From contig NZ_JADPKT010000016.1 in NCBI RefSeq assembly GCF_023074075.1, forward strand, positions 62,001-126,000: a DNA stretch of 64,000 bases, read 5' to 3'. The notes beneath the pieces were generated by a model. That model saw only the letters and a list, made by a program, of their open reading frames with translations. It had not been told where the DNA came from and searched no databases. The stretch's first letter is position 1. Each line of letters begins with the position of its first letter. This DNA is from Bradyrhizobium sp. 138. Lineage in GTDB: Bacteria; Pseudomonadota; Alphaproteobacteria; Rhizobiales; Xanthobacteraceae. Positions 1 to 9,331 of this stretch are shown one piece after another. A program made the position numbers and the translations under genes.

Positions 1-372
1 CGGTTCGTCGAACAGATGAACCAGCGGCGTCCGAGTCGGCGACGGCGCCAGCAAGGCGGACGGAATGCGCTTGCGGAAGCGCCTGACCTGATAGGACTGG
101 TGATAGTGGATCGCGAGCCGGTCGCGCTCGCGATACTTGACCCCATGGACATCCGTGCCCGCGACCAGAACGCGCCCCGAGGTCGGCACATTCGAGCCGG
201 TCATCATCTCGAACAGGGTCGTCTTGCCGGCACCGTTCGGCCCGACGACACCGACGATGCCGGGCTCGTCCAGCGACAAGCTTGCCTGAAGCGTAAACGT
301 CGGGTGGCGGATGATGCGGCCCCGCGTATAGACCTTGCGGACATCATCGAGCACGAGCAGCGGTGCGGCCAC
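1..372 (-). CDS. Third ABC transporter ATPase of the Liv operon, partial (cut by window edge)
   Basis: Reading leftward from a GTG at 372-370, placed directly after the TAA of the preceding livF, an open frame of 124 codons runs off the window. It has a Walker A motif GPNGAGKTT at residues 44-52 and a Q-loop-like HYHQSYQ near residue 95. The last visible residues are LVHLFDEP, which look like Walker B. Only about 70 residues separate Walker A from that motif, and no LSGG signature lies between them, unlike LivF or LivG (about 110 residues with LSGG). The gene is the last visible member of the minus-strand Liv operon. It is either an atypical accessory ATPase or the DEP motif is coincidental. 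The C-terminal part is not in the window. Confidence 0.75.
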   Translation of the reverse strand, partial: MAAPLLVLDDVRKVYTRGRIIRHPTFTLQASLSLDEPGIVGVVGPNGAGKTTLFEMMTGSNVPTSGRVLVAGTDVHGVKYRERDRLAIHYHQSYQVRRFRKRIPSALLAPSPTRTPLVHLFDEP

Positions 373-1070
<698 letters not shown>

Positions 1071-1074
<4 letters not shown>

Positions 1075-1814
1075 GCGAACTTCCCGAGATTGGAGCGGCG
1101 TACCCATTCGTTCTGCTGCAGCTCGTGCGGCGTGCCGCGCGCGACCACCTGGCCCCAATGGATGACCGAGATGCGGTCAGCGAGCGAAAACAGAAACTCC
1201 ATATCGTGCTCGATCGCGACGATGGTGAGCTTGCCCTTCAAACGCGCAACCAGTGTGGCGAGGCGCTGCACGCCGTCGGAGCCGAGGCCGGAGGTTGGCT
1301 CGTCCAGGCACAGCACGCGCGGCGCCTGCGCCAGCGCCACCGCAATCTCCAGCGCGCGACGGTCGCCATAGGAGAGGTCCTTGGCGCGGATGTCTCCCCT
1401 ATCGGCAAGCCCCACTGCGGCAAGCGCTTCGGACGCCTGCGCTGCAAACCGGCTATCGCCGGCTGCGGCACGGGCGATATCGTGGCCACGGGCGCGAAAC
1501 TCGGGCAAGCCCATCATGACGTTGTCGCGGGCGGAGAACTCGTCGAACAACGTCATGATCTGGAACGAGCGGGCGATGCCCTTGGCGGCAATGCGGTGCG
1601 GGCTCAATCCCGTGACATCCTCGCCGCCGAGCAGGATTCTGCCGCGGCTCGGCTTCACCCTGCCCGTGAGGACGTTGAAGAAGGTGGTCTTGCCTGCCCC
1701 GTTGGGGCCCATCACGCCGTGAAACTCGCCCTCGGCAATCGCGAGGTCGACGCTTTCCAGCACGACGCGATCACCGAATCGGACGTGCACACCTGCAGCC
1801 TCGATCATGCTCAT
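1071..1814 (-). CDS. livG: Branched-chain amino-acid type ABC transporter ATP-binding protein LivG
   Basis: A 247-residue ATPase with Walker A GPNGAGKTTFFN near residues 36-47, a signature in the variant form DLSYGDRR, Walker B VLCLDEPTSGLG and the H-loop IEHDMEF. The LSYG variant in place of LSGG is usual in LivG. The start overlaps the end of livM by four bases and the stop overlaps the start of livF by four bases, so the three are translationally coupled. It forms the ATPase pair with LivF on the cytoplasmic face of the transporter. Confidence 0.93.
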
Positions 1815-2854
1815 CGCCCGCCTCCGGCCAGCAGCCGCATCGCCGAGGTGCCGCGGCGCCGCAGCGCGTCGAGCGAATGCCGGTGCACGGCGGCCGAGAG
1901 CGCGCCGGCAATTCCTTCGGGACGGAACAGCACGATAGCGATGAACAGCAGACCGAAATAGAGCATCCAGGCATTGGTCAACGCACCGATCACGTCGCGG
2001 GCGGTGAGGAAGAGAACCACGCCAATCACAGGGCCCCAGAAGCTGACAAGCCCGCCGCCGACCAGCGTCATCATCACGACATAACCGGATTGGTGCAAGC
2101 TCATGACGTCAGGGAAGGCGGCGAGCTGCGCCATCGCGAACAGTCCGCCGGCAAAGCCGGACACGGCAGCCGACAGCGCGAAGACCGATGCCTTGTAGAG
2201 CCACACATTATAGCCGAGATGGGCGGCGCGAACCTCGCTCTGCTTGATCGCAGCGACGACCCGGCCATAGGGCGAGTGCACAAGCCGCCACAATGCGGCC
2301 GTCCCGACCGCGAAGACGGCGAGCACGAAATAGTAGAAGGCGACGTTGTCGGTGAGGTCGAACGACACCAGGCCGAAATCGGCCGGCAGCCGCTTGATCT
2401 TGAGAAGTCCGTCCTCGCCGCCAGTGATCCGGTGCGACTTGATCGCCAGCGTCCAGAAGATCTGGCCGAAGGCGATCGTCATGAAGGCATAGTAGATGCC
2501 GCGCCGGTGCGAGATGAACAACGCCACCAGCACTCCGGCAAGTCCGGCCACCGCGGCTGCGACAGCAAGACATATCCAGAGATTGGCGGCGATATCGAGC
2601 TGGCAGAGCCCGAATGCATACGCCCCGATGCCGAAATAGGCGCCATGTCCGAACGACGGAAGTCCGGCCGTGCCCAGCACCAGGTTGAACGCCAGCGCAT
2701 AGAGCGACCAGATCAGGATTTCGATTCCCAGATAAGGATAGAGCCCGATCCGCGTGATCCAGAGCGGTACCGTTGCCAGCACGAGCCAGAGCACCAGCAT
2801 CGTCGGCGTGACGAGGCGCGCGGCGTCGGATGAAGCTTTTGATCCCACAATCAT
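1811..2854 (-). CDS. livM: Liv-type ABC transporter permease LivM
   Basis: A 347-residue integral membrane protein with about nine hydrophobic segments, of the BPD_transp_2 family. It carries the LivM-like sequence GHGAYFGIGAY around residue 70 and a conserved cytoplasmic loop. It pairs with LivH to form the transmembrane channel. Its start lies 3 bases after the livH stop and its stop overlaps livG by 4 bases. No truncation is seen. Confidence 0.92.
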   Translation of the reverse strand: MIVGSKASSDAARLVTPTMLVLWLVLATVPLWITRIGLYPYLGIEILIWSLYALAFNLVLGTAGLPSFGHGAYFGIGAYAFGLCQLDIAANLWICLAVAAAVAGLAGVLVALFISHRRGIYYAFMTIAFGQIFWTLAIKSHRITGGEDGLLKIKRLPADFGLVSFDLTDNVAFYYFVLAVFAVGTAALWRLVHSPYGRVVAAIKQSEVRAAHLGYNVWLYKASVFALSAAVSGFAGGLFAMAQLAAFPDVMSLHQSGYVVMMTLVGGGLVSFWGPVIGVVLFLTARDVIGALTNAWMLYFGLLFIAIVLFRPEGIAGALSAAVHRHSLDALRRRGTSAMRLLAGGGR

Positions 2855-2857
2855 TCC

Positions 2858-3802
2858 TCAGGCCTCGAGCACGCTTTTCTTGCCCCACAGACCGCGCGCA
2901 CGGAAGGTCACGACGGCAACGAGCAGGATGTACATCGACAACAGCGACCATTCGGACGCGTAGGCGCCGGCAAGCCCGACACAGAGCCCGACCAGCAATC
3001 CGGCCACGACCGCGCCCCAGAAACTGCCGACGCCGCCGAGCACGATCACCAGGAATGCGGGGATGACGGCATCGACGCCCATATGCGGGCGGATGCCCCA
3101 GATCGGCGCGACGATGATGCCGGCGACCGCGGCCAGCATGGTGCCGAACACGAAGACCAGCAGGCGCAATCGCGACAGGTTGATGCCGAGCGCGCGGACG
3201 ATCTCGCTGTCATGGGCGCCGGCCTTGACGGTCGCGCCGAACGAGGTCTTTTCAATCAGCAGCCAGACCAGGCCGATGACCCCGGCGGCGATAGCCGCGG
3301 CGTAGAAGCGATAAGTCGACCAGATCAGATCGCCGAACAGAAAGCCGCCATTGATGGCGGACGGCACCTGCAGCACATAGTCGCGCGTGCCCCACACCAG
3401 GCGGATCAACTCCTCGATCACCATCGCAGCACCGAAGGTCAGGAGCAGTCCGTAAAGCGGGTCCTTGCCGTAGGTGCGACGCATGCAGAGCTCGATCAGC
3501 ATGCCCGCCAGGCTCACGATCACGGGTGCGATGACCAGCGTCGCGGCGTAGCGCCAGCCGAGCGGGAGCGCGAGCCACACCTTGGCAAGCTCGGCCGGCA
3601 ATGGTGGCCGCGGTCCGGTCAGCTGCATGGCGACATAGGCGCCGAGCGCGAACAGGGAGCCGTGCGCAAGGTTGATCTGCTCCATCAGCCCAACGATGAG
3701 CATGAATCCGAGTGCGATCAGCGCGAACAACAGGCCTAACGTTAACCCGTTCAGAAGATGCGGAAGGAGATCGAACAAGATATTGGCTCTCGCAACTGGC
3801 AT
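2858..3802 (-). CDS. livH: Liv-type ABC transporter permease LivH
   Basis: A 314-residue membrane protein with about eight hydrophobic segments and the LivH hallmark QINLAHGSLFALGAY close to the N-terminus. It is the second permease subunit of the operon and lies 79 bases downstream of the binding-protein gene, co-directional with it. The ATG at 3802 gives the standard length for the family. A hydrophobic first segment begins about ten residues in, which agrees with this start. Confidence 0.92.
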   Translation of the reverse strand: MPVARANILFDLLPHLLNGLTLGLLFALIALGFMLIVGLMEQINLAHGSLFALGAYVAMQLTGPRPPLPAELAKVWLALPLGWRYAATLVIAPVIVSLAGMLIELCMRRTYGKDPLYGLLLTFGAAMVIEELIRLVWGTRDYVLQVPSAINGGFLFGDLIWSTYRFYAAAIAAGVIGLVWLLIEKTSFGATVKAGAHDSEIVRALGINLSRLRLLVFVFGTMLAAVAGIIVAPIWGIRPHMGVDAVIPAFLVIVLGGVGSFWGAVVAGLLVGLCVGLAGAYASEWSLLSMYILLVAVVTFRARGLWGKKSVLEA

Positions 3803-3881
3803 GCCTCACCCGGAACAGGCATGGCCCGGGTACGCGGCGCGCGATTTGCGCGCCGTTCTTCTGCGACGTGGCGTACCGCCC

Positions 3882-5174
3882 CTAGGAGTCGACGGTCGGC
3901 ACCTGCTCATAGGGCGTGAGCTTGCACTTGCCGGGTGCGGCGTCATCGGCGGCCGATTTCGGCTCGGTCCAGCTGATGATCTCGTACAGGTCGGTATTGT
4001 CGGCCGGCTTGGCGTTGCGGCGCGCCAGATAGATCGTCTGCTGCATCTGATGCGTCATCGGATCCATGTAGGCGTCGAAATGCTGCATGCGGTCGGTCGC
4101 CGAGACCTTGAGGTTCTCGAGCTCCTTGATGATCTTGACGTTGTTGGTCGACCCTGCCCGCTCGATCGCACGGAGCAGTTCGCGCGTCGACATGTAGCCG
4201 TTGTAGGAGACGTTGCCCGGCACCGGGATCGGGCCATCCTTGTTGGCGGCCTGCCATTTCTTGACGAAGTCGGCGACGCCGGGCAATTGCAGCTTGTGAT
4301 ACCAGGTGGTGCCGAACACACCGAACAGGCTGTCGGGCGCGCCCCAGACATCGGGCCAGTCCTGCTGGTTGTTGATCCAGGCCGGCTTGCCGTCGAGCTT
4401 GAGCTGCGCCACCTGCTCGCGCAATGCCTTGATGTCGTCGCCGCCGATCGCGGTAGCGACCACGTCGGGTTTTGCCTGCTGGATCTTCAACAGATACGCT
4501 GTGAAGTCGCGCGTGTTCTGCGGCACCAGGAGATTGTCGATGATCTTGCCGCCGGCCGCCTCGACCTGTGCCTTGGTCGCGGCAGACGTGGTGTGACCCC
4601 ATACGTAATCGTTGGTCAGCAGCATCCAGTTCTTGCCGATGGAATCGACCGCGTTCTTGACCGACGCCTTGGAGAAATTGGTGCCGTTGCCGTCCCAGAC
4701 GAACTTGACGCGCGAGCAATTCTCTCCGGCCTCGCTCGGCGCAGAGGAATTGGTGTTCATGTAGATCACGCCGTATTTGCCGGCAACCTGCGTGATGGCG
4801 TTGGCGACACCGGAATGCAGCGCGCCGATCAGGATGGTGCAGTCCTCGCGGGTGATGAAGCGTTCGGCGACGCGGCTGCCGGTGGCCGGCGTCGTCTCGG
4901 TATCCGCGGTGATGTAGGTGACTTGGCGGCCGAGCACACCGCCTTTGGCGTTGAACTCGTCGATCGCCATCTTGATGCCGCGGAAGTCATCCTGGCCACT
5001 GTTGCCGTATTGACCGCTGGCATCGCAGGTCAGGCCGAGCTTGATCGGCTTCGCGCCTTGCGCCCACGCGTGATTCTCTTTCCACGGACCAAAGAAGCTG
5101 CCGGTGCCGCCGATGACGCTCGCCATCAAGCTGCCCTTCAAAACGCTTCGCCGTGAGATCTGACGCCCTCTCAT
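3882..5174 (-). CDS. Periplasmic substrate-binding protein of the Liv transporter, Tat-exported
   Basis: A 430-residue type I periplasmic binding protein (LivK/BraC/UrtA fold), first gene of the Liv operon. A twin-arginine signal SRRSVLK lies at residues 7-13 and a probable cleavage site AWA-Q at about 38, so the mature protein is periplasmic. The start at 5174 follows a strong GGGAGG ribosome site; a longer in-frame start at 5318 would run into the divergent promoter region and is rejected. The C-terminus has a Cys near KCKLTPYEQ. Sequences of this kind occur in transporters for amides, urea and other small polar compounds as well as amino acids, so the ligand is left open. Confidence 0.88.
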   Translation of the reverse strand: MRGRQISRRSVLKGSLMASVIGGTGSFFGPWKENHAWAQGAKPIKLGLTCDASGQYGNSGQDDFRGIKMAIDEFNAKGGVLGRQVTYITADTETTPATGSRVAERFITREDCTILIGALHSGVANAITQVAGKYGVIYMNTNSSAPSEAGENCSRVKFVWDGNGTNFSKASVKNAVDSIGKNWMLLTNDYVWGHTTSAATKAQVEAAGGKIIDNLLVPQNTRDFTAYLLKIQQAKPDVVATAIGGDDIKALREQVAQLKLDGKPAWINNQQDWPDVWGAPDSLFGVFGTTWYHKLQLPGVADFVKKWQAANKDGPIPVPGNVSYNGYMSTRELLRAIERAGSTNNVKIIKELENLKVSATDRMQHFDAYMDPMTHQMQQTIYLARRNAKPADNTDLYEIISWTEPKSAADDAAPGKCKLTPYEQVPTVDS

Positions 5175-5310
5175 CGTTTCCTCCCGTTTCCGAAGTCTTT
5201 TGCTTTTTTGTGCGATTAGAATATTCATTCCATTTGTTATGTAAAGTGGAATATTTGGTCCAAACGATGAAATGCCGTTAAACAGGCTGCCGATCCGGAG
5301 ACCCGAGACG
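5175..5310. promoter_or_regulatory. Divergent control region with dyad symmetry (probable RpiR operator)
   Basis: This AT-rich stretch separates the Liv operon and the divergent rpiR gene. It contains the palindrome gaattatc-like GAATATTC at 5219-5226 and an interrupted inverted repeat, ATTCCATTT at 5227-5235 against AAGTGGAAT at 5244-5252 (one mismatch). RpiR-family regulators commonly bind A/T-rich dyads of this kind, so this is a likely operator for the adjacent regulator. No promoter hexamers are called. Confidence 0.5.
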
Positions 5311-6144
5311 ATGAACAAGTCACAAGGCGCGATGAGCTACGACGAGCTGCGCGGCGCCATTGCGCAGCGGCACCGGGCGCTTTCCGGCCGGTTGCAGCAG
5401 ATCGCGGAGTTCGTGCTCGATCACCCGACGGACGTCGCGCTCGGCACGGTGGCGGAAGTGGCGCAGCGATCAGGCGTACCGCCGTCCGCGATCGTTCGCT
5501 TTGCCCACGCGCTGGGATTTGGTGGCTTCACCGAGATGCAGCAGGTGTTCCGCACACGCCTCGTTGCCGGCGTTGCACCGAGTTACAAGGCCCGGCTCGC
5601 CCGCATGAAGAGCGAGGAGAAATCCGTGCTCGGCCGCCAGCCGGCCGCGGTGCTGTCGCGCTTCGTCTCGGAAGCGCAATCGTCGCTGGTAACGCTGAGC
5701 CAGTCCGTCCATGCGCGCGAGCTCGACGCCGCAACCGCGATCTTATCGAAAGCGCGCGACATCTATCTGCTCGGCCTCGGCGGTTCGTTTCCGGTTGCGA
5801 CCCACCTCGCCTACGTGCTGCGCAAGCTCGGACGGCGCGTCGTCCTGCTCGATGGCACGGGCGGCAGCATTCACGAGCAGTCGCATGCCGCAACCGTGGA
5901 GGACGCACTGGTCGCGATCAGCTTCCGGAATTACTATCCGGATACGGCGCGGCTGTTTCCCGAACTCGTCGCGCGCGGCGTCCCCACCATCTCCATCACC
6001 GACAGCCTGTTGAGCCCGATCGTCGAAGGCGCGCATGTGGTGTTCGAGATCCAGGACATGCCCGAGCCGGCGCTGCGCACGCTGGTTGCACCGATGTGTC
6101 TCGTCCAGGCGATGGCGATCGGCCTCGACCTCGCGGCCGATTAG
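5311..6144 (+). CDS. RpiR/MurR family transcriptional regulator (HTH plus SIS domain)
   Basis: A 277-residue regulator. The N-terminal HTH_6 domain covers residues 10-80, with the recognition region VAQRSGVPPSAIVRFAHALG at 50-69. A SIS phosphosugar-binding domain covers about 130-260, with the glycine-rich LLGLGGSF. Regulators of this family usually sense phosphorylated sugars. The gene is divergent from the Liv operon and 22 bases upstream of an SDR gene, so it probably controls both. Two ATGs (5311 and 5329) are possible starts; neither has a strong ribosome site. An upstream in-frame ATG at 5272 would extend into the putative operator. Confidence 0.85.
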   Translation: MNKSQGAMSYDELRGAIAQRHRALSGRLQQIAEFVLDHPTDVALGTVAEVAQRSGVPPSAIVRFAHALGFGGFTEMQQVFRTRLVAGVAPSYKARLARMKSEEKSVLGRQPAAVLSRFVSEAQSSLVTLSQSVHARELDAATAILSKARDIYLLGLGGSFPVATHLAYVLRKLGRRVVLLDGTGGSIHEQSHAATVEDALVAISFRNYYPDTARLFPELVARGVPTISITDSLLSPIVEGAHVVFEIQDMPEPALRTLVAPMCLVQAMAIGLDLAAD

Positions 6145-6166
6145 CGGTTCAAAACAGGAGAAGATC

Positions 6167-6988
6167 ATGGCAGCACATGACGGGAAAGTATTGGCAGGCC
6201 AGGTGGCGCTGGTGACGGGCGCTGGCCGCGGGCTCGGCCGCGCCTTCGCGGAGAAGCTCGCCGCGCTCGGCGCCGACGTCGTCATCCACGGCATGCGCGA
6301 GAACGGGCCGGCTGAATATGGCGAGGGCACGACACTGACCGCCGTGGCCGCCGAGATCGGAAAGCAATTCGGCGTCCGCAGCCAGCGCGTGCTCGGCGAT
6401 CTCACCAAGGGCGAGGACATCGCGCGCGTGATTGCCGAGACGGAAGCCGCGCTCGGCCCGGTCGACATCCTCGTGCACAATGCCGGCGGCGACATCGCGG
6501 CCGCGGGCGGCAAACCCGATCCGAACGACGCAGTCCACATCAAGGAGGCCGATGTGCGCGCGGTGCTGGAGCGCAATCTACTCTCGACCATCCTGACCTG
6601 CCAGGCGGCTGCAAAGGGAATGATGGAACGCCGGCGCGGCCGGATCGTCACCCTCGGCTCGGTCGCTGCCTTCAAAGGACGCACGGGCGGCGCGATCTAT
6701 GCAGTCTCGAAGGCCGGCGTGACGCACTACACGCGGTGCCTCGCCGACCAGCTGCGCCCCTACGACATCGCCGTCAACTGCATTGCGCCCGGCGATACCC
6801 GCACCGGCCGCTTCCTCGGCACGCGCGCGGTGGACCCTGACAGGATGGTCGAGACCGGTACGCTCGACCGCATCGCGACCGTCGACGAGGTCGCACGCGT
6901 CGTCGAGTTCTTCGCAGGTCCCATGGGCGCGTTCGTCTCCGGCCAGGTGCTGCGGATCGACGGCGGCGGACAGTGCTGGCCAGGCTGA
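6167..6988 (+). CDS. Short-chain dehydrogenase/reductase
   Basis: A 273-residue classical SDR. The cofactor motif TGAGRGLG is at 17-24, NAG at 105-107, the catalytic Ser165 and the YxxxK motif Tyr178/Lys182. It catalyses an NAD(P)-dependent alcohol/carbonyl interconversion; the substrate is unknown. The start at 6167 has an AGGAG site six bases upstream. It follows rpiR closely, so the two are likely co-transcribed, and it may act on the compound imported by the divergent Liv transporter. Confidence 0.88.
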   Translation: MAAHDGKVLAGQVALVTGAGRGLGRAFAEKLAALGADVVIHGMRENGPAEYGEGTTLTAVAAEIGKQFGVRSQRVLGDLTKGEDIARVIAETEAALGPVDILVHNAGGDIAAAGGKPDPNDAVHIKEADVRAVLERNLLSTILTCQAAAKGMMERRRGRIVTLGSVAAFKGRTGGAIYAVSKAGVTHYTRCLADQLRPYDIAVNCIAPGDTRTGRFLGTRAVDPDRMVETGTLDRIATVDEVARVVEFFAGPMGAFVSGQVLRIDGGGQCWPG

Positions 6989-7012
6989 CACACGTCCGCG
7001 ACACGAGGAAAG

Positions 7013-7039
7013 AAAAGGGCCGCAGCAAGCGGCCCTTTT
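7013..7039. terminator. Bidirectional rho-independent terminator
   Basis: A perfect 11-bp stem AAAAGGGCCGC / GCGGCCCTTTT with a 5-base loop lies between two convergent genes. The A-run on one side and T-run on the other allow termination in both directions. Confidence 0.9.
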
Positions 7040-7062
7040 GCATCATCGCGAATGAACCGGGA

Positions 7063-8232
7063 TCACTCCACCCGCGCCAGCACCGCGAGCTTGCGGATGC
7101 CCTTGTTGCGATAGGCGTCGAGGAACGCGTAATAGTCCTTGAACGACACGCAGCCGTTGGAATCGCCGTTCGGTCCGAGCATGTAAGTGTGCGCGAGCAG
7201 GCCGTCGCGGCCGTAGATCGCGCTCTCGCCGCCGATCGGGGTCAGGCGCAGCGCGGGCACGCCGTGGAACAGCGTCTCGCGCGGCTTCAGTGTGTAGATG
7301 TGCGGCGGCGTCACGCCGCGCATGCGGGTGCGCTGCGAGCGTGGATCGTCGAGACTGGAGCCGAGGCCGGAGTGCGCCTCGAGCTTGGTGCCGTCGGGCA
7401 GATAGACCGTCTTGGCAGTGATGTCGTAGACAGCGGTGTCGCGCTCATAGGGCGGCGCGCCGCCGAACATCGGGTTCTGCTCCTTCGGCGCAATGGAGGC
7501 GGTGATGCTGGCATCGGCCGAGGCATAAGCGAGCAGCCCGCCGGACGGCTCACGCTTGCCCCAGAGTTTTTCGACCATCGACTGGCGCGGACCGGTGATC
7601 GACATCACCGCCGCCTTGGCGCGATCGGCAATCGACTTCGGCTTCGCCTCGGGCGCCGGCACGATCTGGGCCGGATCGGCCGAGGCGAGCTGCATCTGGG
7701 CTTCCGGAGCGCGCTTGGCCTTGTCCGCGGTCTTGTCGGTGGGTTTGGCAAGCGCCGACGGCTTCAACGCTTCCGCGACCTTCGCGATTACGCTCTGTTT
7801 CGGCGCATCCTTGGCCACCGCGACCTGGGTCGCCGGCGCGGCGCTGGCCGCGTTCGATGCCACGCCCTGCGTCGCGGCCGCGGCAAAGCGTTCGTTGAAC
7901 ATCTCACGTGAGATCGGCGCGGCGACCTGCAAGCGGTCGGGCAAGAGCGCAAAAGCTTCCTTGATGGCGTCGCCGGCTTCGCGCAGCGCGACCTTGGGCG
8001 CGCGCTTGATCACGGGCTCGTCGTAGCCGATGCTGCCGACGGTGGGATAGACGCTCGCGCCGAAGACGTTGCTGTAAATGGTCCAGCCGGCGCCCATCAC
8101 GACGCAGCCGATCGCCGCGGCGCCAAGCCAATTGGTCGGGGTCATTTTCCGGGAAGGCTTCCGAAGAGAATTCTTGCCAGGATTCTTGGACTTCCGTGCC
8201 GCGTTACTATGCGCAGCGATACTCGTACTCAT
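7063..8232 (-). CDS. L,D-transpeptidase-like protein with DUF2778 (Tlde1) domain
   Basis: A 389-residue membrane-anchored protein. A basic cytoplasmic N-terminus is followed by one transmembrane segment at about 34-57, a long Ala/Lys/Pro-rich linker (about 90-260) and a C-terminal DUF2778 domain. That domain has His348 in HTYMLG and Cys361 in SNGCVSF, matching the His...S/T-x-G-C active-site pattern of YkuD-like L,D-transpeptidases. It probably acts on peptidoglycan in the periplasm. The start at 8232 is chosen over an in-frame ATG at 8304 for its nearer purine-rich AAGGCG. A consensus CtrA-type site lies about 110 bases upstream. Confidence 0.8.
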   Translation of the reverse strand: MSTSIAAHSNAARKSKNPGKNSLRKPSRKMTPTNWLGAAAIGCVVMGAGWTIYSNVFGASVYPTVGSIGYDEPVIKRAPKVALREAGDAIKEAFALLPDRLQVAAPISREMFNERFAAAATQGVASNAASAAPATQVAVAKDAPKQSVIAKVAEALKPSALAKPTDKTADKAKRAPEAQMQLASADPAQIVPAPEAKPKSIADRAKAAVMSITGPRQSMVEKLWGKREPSGGLLAYASADASITASIAPKEQNPMFGGAPPYERDTAVYDITAKTVYLPDGTKLEAHSGLGSSLDDPRSQRTRMRGVTPPHIYTLKPRETLFHGVPALRLTPIGGESAIYGRDGLLAHTYMLGPNGDSNGCVSFKDYYAFLDAYRNKGIRKLAVLARVE

Positions 8233-8749
8233 TCGCCTTGCGTCCAGGACGGTGTCACTCAGTCCCCCTTCAAAGTGCCGCTGGTCACGATCCGGGAACA
8301 GCATCTCGCAGAGGGTCGGAGCGTCATTAAGGCGACTTTTAGTTAAATGCGGATTAAGTTCAGGCAGATGTGCGGCAGCTCGTTAACGCTGTCTCATTCT
8401 GAGAAAAAAGCCCGCAGAACTACGGACTTAGGCGCGTTTGTTAACCATAATTCTCGGCCGGATCGGCGCATTCAGCGGACGTCTCCGGCCGCCTCTCTAA
8501 GCGCATCCAACCAAGTCCTTTTCGTGGTCACCAATGCCCGCACGATGACGGGGAAGCATTGCGCGAGGCTGGTGTGCGAGGCGCGCCCTCGCAGCGCGTG
8601 ACTGCCCGCGGTGGGCCGCTCCTGCACATCACGCGCCGCACGGCACTCACATGCCACGGCCCCTGACCGAAAGTTGATCGCGCCGGACTGGAAAATGTCG
8701 CAGCAGAGAAATAGCTGCTTGAGCGGCACTTTTCAGCAGCCTCTGCGTG
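8233..8749. other. Non-coding divergent region between the transpeptidase and fecR-like genes
   Basis: A stretch of over 500 bases with no open frame I can support. It holds the CtrA-type box (8343-8357), a TTAACCAT half-site (8441-8448) and several A/T-rich blocks near 8335-8455. An 85-codon minus-strand frame at 8472-8729 has no ribosome site and no recognisable features. No stable hairpin followed by a T-run was seen. Confidence 0.6.
8343..8357 (-). promoter_or_regulatory. CtrA-type binding site (TTAA-N7-TTAA)
   Basis: On the minus strand the sequence reads TTAATCCGCATTTAAC, an exact match to the alphaproteobacterial CtrA consensus TTAA-N7-TTAAC, about 110 bases upstream of the transpeptidase start. 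A further half-site TTAACCAT lies at 8441-8448. The match is seen directly; control by the cell-cycle regulator CtrA is inferred, and a chance match is possible. Confidence 0.55.
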
Positions 8750-8767
8750 TGATACGGTACCGTATCA
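8750..8767. promoter_or_regulatory. 18-bp perfect palindrome, probable operator
   Basis: TGATACGGTACCGTATCA is its own reverse complement across 18 bases. It ends 42 bases before the fecR-like start. Length and symmetry fit a TetR-type dimer site, but no such regulator gene is adjacent. Confidence 0.6.
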
Positions 8768-8809
8768 ACATCGCCTTGAACTGTGCCGAGCACGCAAACG
8801 GAGGCTGGC

Positions 8810-9331
8810 ATGAGAAGGTTCGCGCGCGCTGGATGTTTCGCTCTGGCGTGGTCGTGTTTGTTGATGGGATATGCGGCCGCGCAGCCCGCCAATGCCGGTT
8901 GCATCGCGTCGGTTTCAGCAGCAAGCACGCAGACTTGGCGCTGCGACAACGGCATCACCATCGTTGCAGAAAACGGCGCCAGATTTGAACTTAAGGACGC
9001 CAACCGCGACGGACATATAGACTCCGTGGAGTTGAGCAGCAAAGCCCTGCTGATCGAGGTGCCCAAGAAGCCCGGCGGCAACCCCTTCAAGGTGCTGACC
9101 CCGCAGGCGATTGCCGCGGTACGCGGCACCAGATGGGCCGTCGATGTCGCCGAGGCCAAGTCCTCCGTCTTCGTCGCTGACGGGCGTGTCGGCGTCAGCC
9201 GCAGGGCTCGTGGGCGCGGCGTCGTTCTAGGCCCCGGCGAAGGCGTCGACGTGGAAGCGACCGGCCCGTTGACCGTCAAGACATGGGGTCAGCCCCGCGT
9301 CGACGCGTTGATGGCAAGGCTTGGTCAATAA
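8810..9331 (+). CDS. Secreted FecR-domain protein with an EF-hand-type loop
   Basis: A 173-residue exported protein with a signal peptide (cleavage near residue 29 after QPANA). Residues 63-74, DANRDGHIDSVE, match the 12-residue calcium-binding EF-hand loop at every coordinating position. A FecR domain follows at about 96-130 (GTRWAVDV, VFVADGRVGV). FecR domains are periplasmic sensors or protein-interaction modules. A GGAGG site precedes the ATG at 8810. The next gene, a CHASE2 adenylate cyclase, is co-directional and 46-58 bases away, so the FecR protein may modulate its periplasmic sensor domain. The C-terminus is built from a tandem repeat. Confidence 0.82.
   Translation: MRRFARAGCFALAWSCLLMGYAAAQPANAGCIASVSAASTQTWRCDNGITIVAENGARFELKDANRDGHIDSVELSSKALLIEVPKKPGGNPFKVLTPQAIAAVRGTRWAVDVAEAKSSVFVADGRVGVSRRARGRGVVLGPGEGVDVEATGPLTVKTWGQPRVDALMARLGQ

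Noticed and set aside
8472..8729. 85-codon frame in the gap upstream of the fecR-like gene
   Set aside because: No ribosome site, no motif and codon composition unlike the surrounding genes.
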